A stretch of 64,000 nt of DNA from assembly GCF_902686445.1 (NCBI RefSeq), contig NC_062229.1, positions 1,166,001 through 1,230,000 on the forward strand, read 5' to 3'. The stretch is from Sciurus carolinensis. Lineage: Eukaryota; Chordata; Mammalia; Rodentia; Sciuridae. This document shows positions 11,446 to 22,336 of the stretch, one piece after another; the first letter of the stretch is position 1; each line of letters begins with the position of its first letter. The translations under genes and the position numbers were made by a program. The notes under the pieces are model-generated. The model did not search any database. It saw only the letters and a list, made by a program, of their open reading frames with translations, and was not told the DNA's origin.

Positions 11446-12634
11446 CAGCACGGATGGGGTAGAGCCCTCCTTGCCGGGAGAGCAGATCTGCCTCGCCAAC
11501 AGTGGCTTTGCGGCTGGCAGAAGCACCTGGCTTCACGCGGCTGCTCCCTGGCAATGGGCAGCCGGGCGGTTGCCTGTCTTCCAAACTAGGTCAGAGTGGC
11601 GCCCTCCAGTGGCCGCGGTGGAATCGGCTCTGCCCGAGCCCCAGGAAGCCCCGGTCCGGCTCTGGGCTTGGCGTGGGCGTGGCCTGGCCGGAGCGCACGC
11701 TGCGCCTCCTCCTGAGCCTGACCGAGAAGGTGGGCAGGGCCTGGGCAGCACAGGGGCGTCAGGGCAGGACGGGAGGCGTGGAGGGCGAGGGCTGGTGGGG
11801 CAGGCTGGGCCGGGCGGGGCCGGGCCGCCCTGGGGGACTTTGCTCCCCCTGTGGGAGAGCTGGGGGTGGGCACACCGGACCTCTCTGCCGCCGCTGCCCG
11901 CAAGGCTCCAGCGAGCCCCACAGCCTTGCTGCTGTCGTCCGCCCAGGTGGAGGCTGCTGGCTCCGGCGGGGCGACCTAGGAGCAAGTGGAGGTGAACCTG
12001 GGGCCGTGGCTCCAGTGCCCGGGCTCGCGGCCTGTCCTGGAGCTGGCAGCTGCTCCCTGGCGGAGGCGTGGTGGGTTGGATGTCCTGTGCAGGGCTTGCC
12101 CCAGGGTCCTGGCTGCCCTTCCCTGGGGCGTGAGCCTGCAGTTGGGCCCGCAGAGCCCTCCTGGACTCTGGCCCAGGGATGAGACCTCGCACACTTGGGC
12201 AGCAGAGGAGGCAGGGCCTGGCCAGATGACTGGGCTGCTCCGGAGGCCAGCGCCCTCCTGTCCCAGCCTCTCCCCAGCTGCGGGGCCCCTGGTTCCACTC
12301 TGGCAGCCCCTGCCTCCCCTGGCTCCTGGCTTGCTGCTGGCCTCAGTGGAGATCAGACCTGAGGGGGCAGTGTCCAGGACTAGCCCAACAAGGACGCGGG
12401 GACGGTGGTGGGAAGCCCACAGGCTGGCTGGGCTGCGGGCGAGGGCCAGGTGGGGCAGGACGGCAGCAGGGAGGGGGCCTGTCAGGACCCGGCCAGGGGC
12501 TGTCCAGCTGCGGTGGAGACAGACGGAGCCAGCACGGGTCCTCACAGAACCAGGCTCCCGATTCCCCGTCTCCATCCCCTGAGCCGCGTGTGCTGGTCAC
12601 CCTGGACCCCCTGCCCTGGCAGGATCCCAGAGCC

Positions 12635-12723
12635 CGAGTGCTTGAGCTGCCATTTTATTAAGAAAACCAACACTGACCCCCGCTGGGGGCAGCCGAGTCC
12701 ACAGGAGGCTGGCGCAGGGCCGG
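12635..12723 (-). other. LSM7: LSM7 3' UTR
   Basis: Untranslated sequence after the TAG stop (complement of 12724-12726) down to about 20 bases past the AATAAA signal. The left limit is estimated. Confidence 0.65.
12654..12659 (-). terminator. LSM7: LSM7 polyadenylation signal AATAAA
   Basis: TTTATT on the plus strand is AATAAA on the minus strand, 65 bp after the LSM7 stop codon and within 'cttaataaaatggc'. It is the only canonical signal close to the gene end. Confidence 0.75.
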
Positions 12724-12866
12724 CTAGGCGTCCTGCTGCTGGATGAAGGGGTTGGGGATGGCCTCCATGCCGTCCTGCGGGCAGATGAGCACCACCGAGG
12801 TGCCGCGGCAGACCACCAGGCCCAGCTGGCGCGTGTCCTCAGTCAGCTTGTACTGGTCGTCAGGGT
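12724..12866 (-). CDS. LSM7: LSM7 exon 4 (Sm2 motif, stop)
   Basis: Follows acceptor CGCCAG at 12870-12867. It encodes DPDDQYKLTEDTRQLG through to the C-terminal IQQQDA and TAG. It includes the Sm2 core LVVCRGTSVVLI, where the G residue and flanking strand 4/5 residues form the RNA-binding loop. Confidence 0.96.
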
Positions 12867-15800
12867 CTGGCGGGAGACAGGGCCACGCGTTGCCTCCACC
12901 CCGCATCCCCAGGCAGACGGCGCGAGGGACCTGGACCTGGGGGCGGCCTCTCCTGACGCTGCCCAGAGCCCAAGGACACCCCGGGCAGTGCCCTCTTCTG
13001 TGAGCAGGACCTCGGAGGCTGGGGGACACAGGCCCTGCCCTGGAGCTCTGGGGCACAGGTGCCTGGGTGACAGCGGTGGCACGGGTGGCCTGCAGGCTGG
13101 GCACCTCTGTGGGCAACGCGGGTCCAGCCCGGGCCTTGCCCGTGAGGCGAGCGCTTCAGCCAGCGCCCCTTCCCCAGGTCGGGGATCGACCCCGGGCACA
13201 CCCCAGCCCCTCTGTTTTATTTGGAGACAGGGCCTCACTGTTGCCAAGGCTGGCTTTGAACTTGCATCCTCCTGCCTCAGCCTCCTGAGCTGCTGGGCTG
13301 ACGGGCGGGAGAGTGGATCCTGTTTAACCACAGGACAGGCCAAGGGGGCCAGATGTCCACCTGCCCACAGTGCCTTGCTGAGCTGGGGACTTGGGCTGAT
13401 GGACGGGGCTGGGCGGGCTGACCCACTGGGCTGCCAGGCAGGGAACGGGAGGTTCCTCTGGTGGGGACAGAGGAGCAGCGGCGGCCTCTGCCAGCTCCCG
13501 CCTTCCCAGGGCACCACAGGCTCGAGCGCCCAGGCACCCAGGCATCAGAACTGGCATCAGAACGCCCTGAGGTGACAGGTGGCCCTTCCAGCCTCGCCAG
13601 CACCCAGGACCAGGACGAGTGGCCCGCGCCCGCCCTTCCGCTTGGCTCACCTCGCATGTACTCGATGGTGCCGTCCAGCACGAGGTTCAGCAGCGGGTCG
13701 AAGCCCTTGAGGATGCCGCTGGCTGCGGGGGCACCGAGGACGGCACGTGAGGCAAAGGCAGCGGTGGTCCTGCGCAGGCTGGGCGTCCCTCCTGCCAGGC
13801 TCCAGCCGCCTCCTCCTCCCATCAGAACGCCCGGCGCAAGCTCGCTGCAGCAGGCAGGGGCCAGTGCCCAGAGGGCCACCGGATCCCCGCGAGCGACTGG
13901 AGACAGGCCATGCTGCGCGCCCTGGGCCCGGACACCAGGGTCACCTGCTCCTCGAGGTCAGAAACGCCTTTCTTTCTGGCACCTTCTCCAGTGACTTAAA
14001 GCTCGTAAGAACCAGGGGACACCTTCTCAGCCTGTCCCGGGGACCCAGGGCTCGCAGGGCGCGCGGTGGGCAGGGGTCCTCAGGGGCTCCTGGGCCTTCT
14101 CTCCAGGTCTAAGGCCACCCCGAGGGGATGGTCGAGCGCCCACTGGCCTGCTCCCTGCTTCCAGCCCTCTCGCCTCTCCCTCCAGTGACAGGCGCACCCG
14201 GGGCGGCCCCTTCCCGACTCCTTGCCCGTGGGAACCTCTGTGGGAGTGGGCGCCACTTCATTTCTCTCATGTCCCCTCGAAGGCATGGAGGAGCCAGGCC
14301 ATGGCCACGCTGCCCAGGGCAGGCCTGCAGTGCACCCTGCCTGTTTAGACAAGGGTCAGCACACCATCAGAAGCTGCAAAGGCAGAGCTGCGCACTGGCT
14401 GCTGAGCCTCTGGCTCTGTGCTGGCGTCCTTCTCTGTGTACAGGCCTCTCCCCTGACCAGTGAAGGTTGCAAGGGCGCCTGCCTGAGCACTTGCAGAGAG
14501 CAGGGTGCAGCAACAGACGCAGGCACCTGGCCCGAGCTGGTGAGCCAGGTGAGTGTGCCCCCAGGACTCCACCTTATCACAAGCTGAGCATTGTGGCTGG
14601 TAGGCAGGTCTCCAAATGCAGCCAACATCCCTTGACCTGGGTGAACACACCTGTGTAACCCTGGCCCGACTGTGGGTTTATCATAGGGTATCTCTCCTAA
14701 AATAAGGTTATGTAACAATGAGCAAAGAGCTTTGAGTTAATGTAAGGAAGATGACTGTGGGTGGGCCTGGCCTAATCAGGTGGGACCTTCAAGGACCGGC
14801 ACTTTCTCAGACATTCTCCTGCTGGCCCACAATTTGAACAAATGTCTGCTCAACCCATACCACAGGAGCACAGAGAGCCCCAGGCAGGAATGGGTGTCCA
14901 CGGCCACCACCATCAGAAGCCCAGGGCCCAATCTACAACCACAAGGAACTGAGTTCTGCCAGCACAGCCAGCGAACTTGGAAGAGGGTTGGAGTCTGTGA
15001 GGAGAGGCCCTGTATCATGACGTCCGGGAGACCCTGAGCCCCAGGCACTGGGCTCTCAGCCTCTAGATTCTGTGGGATGATGACTGTGCTGTTTAACCTG
15101 CTAACCTGGTGGCAATCCGCTACCCAAAGCAGAAAACAGAAGCAGCCCCGCTGAAAAGCAAAAGCCGTGTCCCACTCAGGCCCCTGCACGGCCCACGGAG
15201 CACCGTGGCTCGGCCCCAGGGGCTGACTGTGGCTTGACCCGGAAGTTCAGCACTGTGCTTACAGGGCTCTGACGCCACCCGACCGCACCTCAGCATGGGC
15301 CTGGGTCCCCGACTTAGAAGGAAGGAACCAGGCACTGCCGAGGCTGCCCCCGGGCCAGATGGCGACCTCGCCTGCTGCCGGTGGAGCCACCTTGGCTAAG
15401 CGCTGGGAGCCTGGGGTTCGCACTACCACCCGAGAGTGGGAGTCAGCCTGTGTGCCAGGAGGAAGCGAGACGCAGAGAGGGTGGTCCAGGCCCAAAGCCC
15501 AGAGCTGCCAGGGCCCACGGCTGCGCTCACTTCACCTGGCGGGGGGAGCCCGGGAGATTCACGGAGACCCACTCTAACAGGTGCCTTTGGTCAGAGCTGT
15601 GGTCAACCAGCGGTGACTGCCCTAAGGGACACTGGCCCTATCTGGGGCCACTGTAGTTGTCACCACCAGGAGCGCTCCTGGCATGGAATGGGGGAGGCCA
15701 GGGGTGCTGCGTGCCGGGGATGCCCAACCAGAGGCTCATCTGGCACTACAGGTCCCCAGGGCGGAGGCGGGGACCACAGTGCAGGGGGCGCAGGAATAGA

Positions 15801-17113
15801 AGTGAAGGTCAGGGAGCGGGGTAGCTCCTGGGGGGAGCTGCAGAAACAGGTCCAGAGGGAGGCGAAGACCGGGGTCCCAGCACCAGCTGTGCCCCCCTGG
15901 GTTATGCCTGCTTCCCCACCTGCATGGTGGGCACGCCTGTGCCGACCTTCCAGCTGTTCGTCTGACTGCATGAAGCAGTAAGGTCAAATGCAGGCCACCC
16001 TGCCGCTGACCTCTTCCTGCTCCCACCACCCAGCAGGGTGCCCCGAACCTCACCTTCGCGGCCTCCCTGGAATTTCACTCGGATGGTCTTGTCGATGTAC
16101 TTGGACAGGTCCAAGATGCTCTCCTTTTTCTTCTTCTCTTTGTCCTGAGGGGGAAGCACGGTGCATGAGCGCGCAGTCCGCAGCCCTCAAAACCCTACGC
16201 CCCCATCCCGCAGCTCCCCAGCCCTGCAGCCCATCCCCAAGCGGCGACAAGCACCTGCGGGGGGGCAGCTGACCTGGCCCCGTGACCCCCATCGGCGACC
16301 CATGTCCCTCTGCCACCCTGCCCCACGCCCCCACGGCAGCCTCCTTCCGCCCGTCCCCAGCCCCATCCCAGCCCTCGCTCCCCGCCCTGTCCGTAGCCCC
16401 GCTCCGGGTCCCGTCTATAGCCCCGGTCCCTGCAGCCCTGTCCCCGCAGCCCCGTCCCCGCGGCCCCGGCCCCGTCCTCGCTCCCCGTCCCGTCTATAGC
16501 CACATTCCCTGAAGCCCTGTCCCTGCGGCCCCGGCCCTGTCCTCGCTCCTTGCTCCCCGTCCCGTCTATAGCCCCGGTCCCTGCAGCCCTGTCCCCGCTC
16601 CCCGTCCCCATCCTCGCTCCCCGCTCCCGGTCCCCGCTCCCCGTCCCCGTCCTCGCTCCTTGCTCCCCGTCCCGTCTATAGCCACGGTCCCTGCAGCCCT
16701 GTCCCCGCGGCCCCGTCCCCGCTCTCCATCCCGGTCCCCGCGGCCCGTCCCCGCTCCCCGTCCCCATCCTCGCTCCCAGTCCCCGTCCCGTCTATAGCCC
16801 CGGTCCCTGCAGCCCTGTCCCCGCTCCCCGTCCCCGTCCTCGCTCCCCGCTCCCGGTCCCCGCTCCCCGTCCCGGTTCCCGCGGCCCCGGCCCCGTCCTC
16901 GCTCCCCGTCCCGTGTATAGCCACGTTCCCTGCAGCCCTGTCCCCGCTCCCCGTCCCCGCGGCCCCGTCCCCGTCCTCGCTCCTCGCTCCCCGTCCCGTC
17001 TATAGCCACGGTCCCTGCAGCCCTGTCCCCGCGGCCCCGTCCCCGTCCTCGCTCCCGGTCCCCGGTCCCCATCCCGCTGCCCGCCCCCTCGCCCGGCCCG
17101 CGCGCACCGCCAT
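12724..17113 (-). CDS. LSM7: LSM7, U6 snRNA-associated Sm-like protein (complete, 4 coding exons)
   Basis: Subunit of the heteroheptameric Lsm rings. Lsm1-7 works in cytoplasmic decapping and mRNA decay; Lsm2-8 binds the U-tail of U6 snRNA in the nucleus. Coding exons on the minus strand are 17113-17108, 16144-16054, 13722-13651 and 12866-12724. They total 312 bp and give 103 aa plus stop, the length of the mammalian protein. The product starts MADKEKKKKESILDLSKYID and continues with the Sm1 motif (KTIRVKFQGGREASGILKGF, FDPLLNLVLDGT) and the Sm2 motif (LGLVVCRGTSVVLI), ending in IQQQDA. All junctions are GT-AG and in phase. The start lies in a shared promoter with SPPL2B. Intron 1 is largely a minisatellite and intron 2 contains an old LTR-like repeat. 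No damage to the gene is visible, and I am confident of the identity. Confidence 0.97.
13175..13312 (-). mobile_element. B1-dID SINE in LSM7 intron 3
   Basis: Reverse-oriented: 'gggatcgaccccgggca' (ID half), 'tttatttggagacagggcctc', 'cctcctgcctcagcctcctg'. It is inserted in the same orientation as LSM7. Confidence 0.75.
13651..13722 (-). CDS. LSM7: LSM7 exon 3 (Sm1 motif)
   Basis: A 72-bp exon between acceptor CCCCGCAG and donor CGAG|GTGAGCC. It encodes ASGILKGFDPLLNLVL, then DGTIEYMR. The aspartate and asparagine of FDPLLNLV are the conserved Sm1 RNA-contact residues. Confidence 0.96.
14560..15115 (+). mobile_element. ancient LTR/MaLR-like interspersed repeat in LSM7 intron 2
   Basis: Contains 'gggcctggcctaatcaggtggg', 'ctacaaccacaaggaactga', 'ttctgccagcacagccag' and 'gaacttggaagagggttgg', then 'gagaccctgagcccc' and 'ctgtttaacctgctaacctgg'. 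This order is familiar from old mammalian MLT/MaLR-type LTR copies. It is non-coding, and the family name is tentative. Confidence 0.5.
16054..16144 (-). CDS. LSM7: LSM7 exon 2 (lysine-rich N-terminus)
   Basis: A 91-bp exon between acceptor CCCTCAG and donor CGAAG|GTGAGG. It encodes DKEKKKKESILDLSKYIDKT and IRVKFQGGRE: the basic N-terminal helix of the Sm fold and the first beta strand. Confidence 0.96.
16371..17095. repeat. compound minisatellite in LSM7 intron 1
   Basis: About 725 bp of CCCCGTCC/CCTCGCTCC-type C-rich repeats punctuated by seven copies of GTCCCGTCTATAG (one with TGTATAG), starting at 16408, 16487, 16559, 16669, 16785, 16908 and 16993. Each is followed by 'ccccggtccctgcagccctg' or a close variant. 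Higher-order spacing is 72-123 bp, so units gained and lost internal C-rich blocks. Minus-strand open frames across it (GDRERG-like repeats) are artefacts. Confidence 0.9.
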
Positions 17114-17117
17114 CTTG
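17106..17117 (-). promoter_or_regulatory. YY1-type site over LSM7 start codon
   Basis: The minus strand reads CAAGATGGCGGT, a close match to the YY1 consensus AAnATGGCGGC, overlapping the LSM7 initiator codon and donor. A second, weaker ACATGGCGGC is at the SPPL2B start. Confidence 0.6.
17108..17113 (-). CDS. LSM7: LSM7 exon 1 coding part (Met-Ala)
   Basis: Only ATGGCG is coding before the donor GTGCGC, as in other mammals where exon 1 supplies the first two residues. It lies inside a CAAGATGGCGGT motif. The 5' UTR extends right to about 17150. Confidence 0.9.
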
Positions 17118-17241
17118 CCGCCCGCCGCTCCGCGCAGGCGCCGCGCCCTTCGACCCTGCGCGCAGGACGGCGCATGCGCGGCGCGGCGCCCGGGGCGTCG
17201 CAGGGAAACTTGTGCCTTCGGCTGCGGCGGGACCCGCGGAC
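17114..17241. promoter_or_regulatory. bidirectional CpG-island promoter LSM7/SPPL2B
   Basis: Only 128 bp separate the divergent LSM7 and SPPL2B start codons. The interval is TATA-less and CpG-dense, with a perfect GCGCATGCGC NRF1 palindrome (17170-17179) and further TGCGCGCAGG and GCGCAGGCGC half-sites. The CpG island continues to about 17650 inside SPPL2B intron 1. Co-regulation of both genes is inference from the shared interval. Confidence 0.85.
17170..17179. promoter_or_regulatory. NRF1 palindrome GCGCATGCGC
   Basis: Perfect 10-bp NRF1 recognition palindrome near the centre of the divergent promoter. NRF1 sites are typical of bidirectional housekeeping promoters. Confidence 0.7.
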
Positions 17242-17298
17242 ATGGCGGCGGCGGCGCTGGCGCGGCTCGCCACGGCCCTTCTGCTCCTCGAGGCCCAG
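17242..17298 (+). CDS. SPPL2B: SPPL2B exon 1 (signal peptide)
   Basis: Encodes MAAAALARLATALLLLEAQ, a short hydrophobic signal sequence, then CAG|GTGAGG. It starts in GGACATGGCG, an acceptable Kozak context with A at -3. Confidence 0.94.
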
Positions 17299-20200
17299 GT
17301 GAGGGCTGCGCGCCCCGCGGCCCCGCGGCTGCCGCCCTCGGCCCGCCCCGCGCGGCCCGCCGGCCGGAGCCCCCCGCGCACCCCGGAGCGCGGCCGTGAC
17401 CTTGCGGGCCCGCCGGCCCCGGCTCTGTGGCCTCGGCCCGGGGCTGCCGACCCCCTCCCGACCGCGGAGCGGGCCCGACGCCGGCGAGCCGTCCCGCGCG
17501 AGCGCGGTCTCCGGGCCTGGCCGCTGGAGGAGGGTCCCGAGCCCGCCCCGCTCCGCGGCGCTGCCGACCTGGCGGCCGAGCCCCGCCTGGAGCCGCGCCG
17601 GCGGTCCGCAGAGGGGCGGCTGCGCCTTTGACAGGTTGGGTCGCCTCACAGCGGGGGCTCGGGCGAGCTCGCTGGCGCGCTGGCGCGGGGAATGCCAGGG
17701 TCCAGGTCTGCCCTCGCTCCTGGCCCTGGCGGCCGCGCTGCCACCGTCAGCCCGGACCTCCTCTTCGTGCAGATCCGGACACCCCGCCCGTCTGTCCCCT
17801 GCTCCGTGACTGCTTTTGCCGCGCCTCCGGCCGATCCCAGTGTGTCAGGTCCCGTGTGTCCAGCGGCCCCCCTGCTGTTCCCCAGTCCTCTGGCCAGGTG
17901 GGGAAGCTGTGCTGAACCCAGGCGGCTCACCGAGGGCCTTTTGCTCTCAGGCTTCTCTGTCACCCTGCAGTGCCCCGACCATCCTTCTGTCTTGGGTGTC
18001 CCGCCTCCCCGCTGCTTTTCCAGCCTGCTGGATGTTCCCTGTGCTCCCCGTCGTAGGGAGGGACTTGGCGCTCTTCAGATATCTTGAATGAGGAGAAAGC
18101 AAGAGAGGCGGCTGCGGGATGGGGTCACCGTAGAGGGTGGGAGTGTTTGCTTGGGAGGGGTCCTGTGGAGGTAGGACAGGGATTCGCCAGGTGAGGATGG
18201 GAGCGGAAGGTGTCATGGGCAGCCAGGGCACCAGGAGTGTGACAGCTGTGACAGGCTGGCAGTAGGGTGCTGTAGTGCTTGCGGGAGAAGTACCTCCGCC
18301 ACACACCAGAAAGACGTCTCTACAAAGCGGGGACTTCAGGCGGACCTTGGAGGGAGGCCAGGGCAGCCCCCTCAGGACTGGGGGGCAGGCCAGGGTCCCC
18401 CTGAGGAGGGGGCAGGCTGGGAGTGGCCCCAGCCAGAGGGTAAGGGCAGGATAGAGCCTGTGGTCCTCAGGCCAGGTGGTCGGAGACTTGGTGCTGGGGC
18501 CTGAGGGTGAGCACTTCATGCTGTGCCTGGGAGCCAAGGACAGAGGCTGCCACTCCTGGTGTGTGCTAGTCCTGCTTCCAGACAGTCACAGGCATCAGGT
18601 AGAGTGGTGGGGTGGACATTGGAATCCAGGTGCACAAGAATGAGACAAGCTCTCCCTAGGCCGATACTGCTTGGTGACAATCCTAAACTAAGTGGTGTTT
18701 TCTGACCCTGGGCGGGTGGGACATTCCTAGTTACACCCCTCTTTCCAGTTAGGACAAGGTGGGTGTGGGTTGAGGTCACAAGTGGTGCCTGCTGCTTAGT
18801 GGCTTGTGGCCTACCTTCCCTCCCAGGAGTCTTATTGGAAGGCTGCTTGCGCGGTTGACTCCTTTGTGGAGACCCTGTGGTGTCAGATACTTTGTGATGG
18901 CTCTGAAACAGCTCTCCAGAAGTTTCCGAGGCTCGTCACTGCGAAGCATGCAGGTGGCTGCGTCTTCAGGCCTGCTCTCGGGAGGCCACCTTCTTATGGC
19001 CTCCAGATTCCTGTGGGCTTAACTAGAATACAAGGTGCCTTTGCAACTGGGTCCTCTGAAGGCCTTCTCCCAGGTCCTTCAACGCAGCAGGCGGGGAAAT
19101 TCTTCAAAGTGAGACCCCGTTTCCCTGGGTGACTGAGGAGAGCATAGGCTTACTTTTCAATGGAAAATCAGTTTTACAGGTTGTGAGGAGGAAAACCCAT
19201 GAATGTACTTTTGTGTTCTTAAATGACCTTTTTGAAGAGAAACAGTTCTATCAATTTCCGTTTTGCACAAAGGACACTTTTCACTAAAAGCCACGATCCC
19301 CCAGAATGGTGTTGGGCGGTCTCCTGGGAAGGGCCAGTGAGTTGGGCTTTGTGGGTCACGTGGTCCAGTGGCCGTCCTTAGCTCTGCCTGTGAGGTGGGG
19401 AGCCTTGGACCCTGTGCTCCGGGATGGACCGTTCCAAGCAGACAGCCATCAGAAGGTGGGCCTGCCTTGGGCTGTGCATTCTGAGCCCCTCTGTGGTCCA
19501 TAACCCTTCCTGGAGCAGATGCCAGAGGCTGGGAACTTGGTGGGAGGGCCACGTGACTTCCAGGGAACCAGGGACGCCGATGATGTCCTCGGAGGGTAAT
19601 CTGCAGGGGAAATTTGGAGGGGAGAGCTGGTGAGAGGTGTGCGGTTGGTGAGGGCAGGTGAGCGAGACTGCTGTCCTCGGGCCACCCTCCCCCGCCCCTC
19701 CTGAGAGTGCTCCCCAGCTCCAGCTCGGCGCCCTGTGAACTCCTTCCCAGGACGCACCCAGCAGCCTGGCGGCAGACAGGGTCATTATCTCACTGATGGT
19801 TGGCGCCAGGGGCCCAGCACCTACCCAAGACAACAGAACCAGCAAAGCGCCAGAGCTGGCGTTGGGGCCTGTGGTCAGCAGTTTGGGATGCAGGGCTTGA
19901 GGGCTGTCTCCATGTTGGCACCAGGCTGTGGGGACAGTCCCTGTGGACTTTTACCACCTTGCCACCTGGAGATGGCCAGGTCCTCAGGGGAGAAACCGTC
20001 AGGGCCTTGACCAAACTAGAGCTTCCCTTTCCCCACCTCTCACTCAGCAGAGCCTGTGGCCTGTGGGGCTGGTGTCACAGTGAACCCTGCTGCGCCAGTC
20101 TCGGCAGCTAGGTGCAGTTGGCACCCATCCGTGCATCGCCAAGCCAGTGCCTGCTGCCTGCTAGTTTCTGTGGCAGGTCCCCAGGAGACACCACATGTGT

Positions 20201-21493
20201 CTGCCCGTGGCAGGAGCCTGACCCAGGAGGCTGCGTGTGCACACCCAGCTCTGAGAAGGCCAAGGGCCTCTCCGGGACCCCGTCCCCTCTGCAGCCTGGC
20301 AGCTCCCCAGCTTGCCAGGGCCCTCTTCCACAGAACCCCCTGCACCCCGACTCTCAGACCATGGCGACAGATTGCCCTTGTCAGGTGCTGGCAGGGCTCT
20401 GGGGACGGGGAGCCAGGAAGCAGCTGTGGGCCACAGGTGACTGCCTGGCAGCCCTGCTTGGGGGACTGAGGTTCAGGTCGCGCCCCCCGCCAGCGGGGCT
20501 CAGGGGAGTGGGGTGAGCGGCGGGCGCTTTGTGTGCAAAGCTGTGGCCGTGGGAGTGGGTGTCCGGCGGTCTTTGCCACCTTCGGGCAACCTCCCGTGCC
20601 CCAGGTCCCGTCCCTCTGCCTCAGTGAGAGCACTGTCCGTGGCTGCTGCTGGCAGGTGGGAAGGCGGGGTGCCAGGTGGCGACCAGTGCCTCCCTGCTCC
20701 CAGTGGGAGACCGACTCTGGCCACCTCCTGTCTCCTGGGGCTTGGAAGAGAGCAGGATGGGGACAGCTGGTTACCGACTGGTGAGACCTCCCGCCTGCCC
20801 CACTTTGGGCCTTTTGTTCTGTGCGCTTCCTGTCTTGTCCCCCTGGGAGCTGATGGGGTGTTGAACAGGGGTTCCTCTGACCTGTACCCACTTGTCCTGG
20901 TCTTGTGACCAGCTATAATGCAGGCCTGGGGGGTCAAGGGCCATTCCCCAAATTGCTGGGGTGCTGAAAGCTCAGACATCCCACCTTGCCCCATCGTCCT
21001 GGCCACAATTGACCTCCAGAGCCTGGAGACAGAACTGCTGGTGCAGAGTCCCCCCGCGCCGTGGGACTCCTCCTGAGGCTTTGACCGTTGCTGTCCCTGC
21101 TGGTCCTGGGAGGCCCCATGGGGTGTGGCCATCCTGTTTTCTTTCTATTTTTTTGCTTTTGGATTTCTTTTAGTTGTCCTTGGACCTTTGTTTTATTTGT
21201 ATACGTGGTGCTGAGTGTCAAGCCCAGGACCTCACACATGCCAGGCAAGCAGTAACCACTGAGCTCCAACCCAGCCTCATCCTGTTTTCTTGATGCAGAA
21301 ACCTGTGGCCCCTAGGCGTGCCTGGCAGCCTTAGCTGTGGTCAGCCCAGGCCTGCCTGGGAGGGTGTATCCTTAGCTTCCCTGCCACCCCTCCTCCCCGC
21401 TATAGGATGTGACAGTCAGGAGCAGGTGTTACTCAATGGTTAGTGCTTGCCAGACATGCACAGGTCCTGGTTTCTATCCCCACACTACAAAAA

Positions 21494-21531
<38 letters not shown>

Positions 21532-22288
21532 ACACACATGTGTGTATCTCAGTTAATCGTGTTTTCTCTGTCCTGCTGAGAGGAGGACAAACGTCTCCAG
21601 ACACCTAGTAAATACAGGCACCTTCCTCAGGCATGCACAGGTCCCTGGGTGCTGTCCTCATGGGGTCTCTGACTGCCACCTCGTCCCTTCCACAGGTGGC
21701 CTGTGAGTATGGCATGGTGCACGTGCTCTCGGAGAGCGGGACCCCCCGAGGCAAGGACTACTGCATTCTGTACAACCCGCAGTGGGCCCACCTGCCGCAG
21801 GACCTCGGCAAGGCCGTGAGTGTCTGCTCCCGACTTGCTCTGGCTGCGTGGCTGTGCTTCCTGCCCAGCCTACGGGAAAGGCCCGAGTCGCCACAGGCAG
21901 GAGGCCGGCCTGGGCAGGGGCCCCCGGCCAGCGGAGCCTGGGTGAGCTCCTCAGCCCTCTGGTCTCAGTTTCCTGGCCATGGATGAGAGCCGCCCAGAAG
22001 GCTGTGGGAGATGGGCCCTGCGGGGACGGACGGGCACTGTGCTGCTCTGGATGCCAGGGTCAGCCTGCACAGGCCAGGGCGGAGGGTCCTAGGCCTGGTG
22101 GTAGAAGGATTGGGGCCCTGGACGCGGGCGTACCCCCTGCCCTGCTGGCCAGCATCTGGACCCAGAGGGCCCTGGAGGAGCTCAGGTCGTTGACTCGCAC
22201 CCCAGAAGCCTGCATCCCCTTCCCTGCCAGAGGCCACCTGTCCGCCTGTCATTGTTAACAGACCTGTTCTGCGAGCAGCAGCCACCCT

Positions 22289-22336
<48 letters not shown>

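Larger units (their letters stand above)
5200..12634. other. intergenic block between putative LINGO3 promoter and LSM7 3' end
   Basis: No coding exon was recognised. The block holds MIR fragments (about 6140-6250, 6370-6510, 7905-8030), a minisatellite (6859-7238), ID and B1-dID SINEs (8128, 8470, 9498, 10930, 11330) and an AT-rich simple stretch (10770-10850). CpG-dense unclassified sequence is seen around 8800-9450 and 9550-10100. Long open frames here occur on several strands at once and reflect GC content. Confidence 0.5.

Noticed and set aside
14560..15115. Retroviral coding remnants within the LTR-like repeat
   Set aside because: The region looks like solitary LTR-type sequence. No gag, pol or env-like frame was recognised.
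16195..17649. Minus-strand frames of 190-285 codons rich in GDRERG and GTGSG
   Set aside because: They read through the LSM7 intron 1 minisatellite and overlap the true LSM7 and SPPL2B first exons on the wrong frame.
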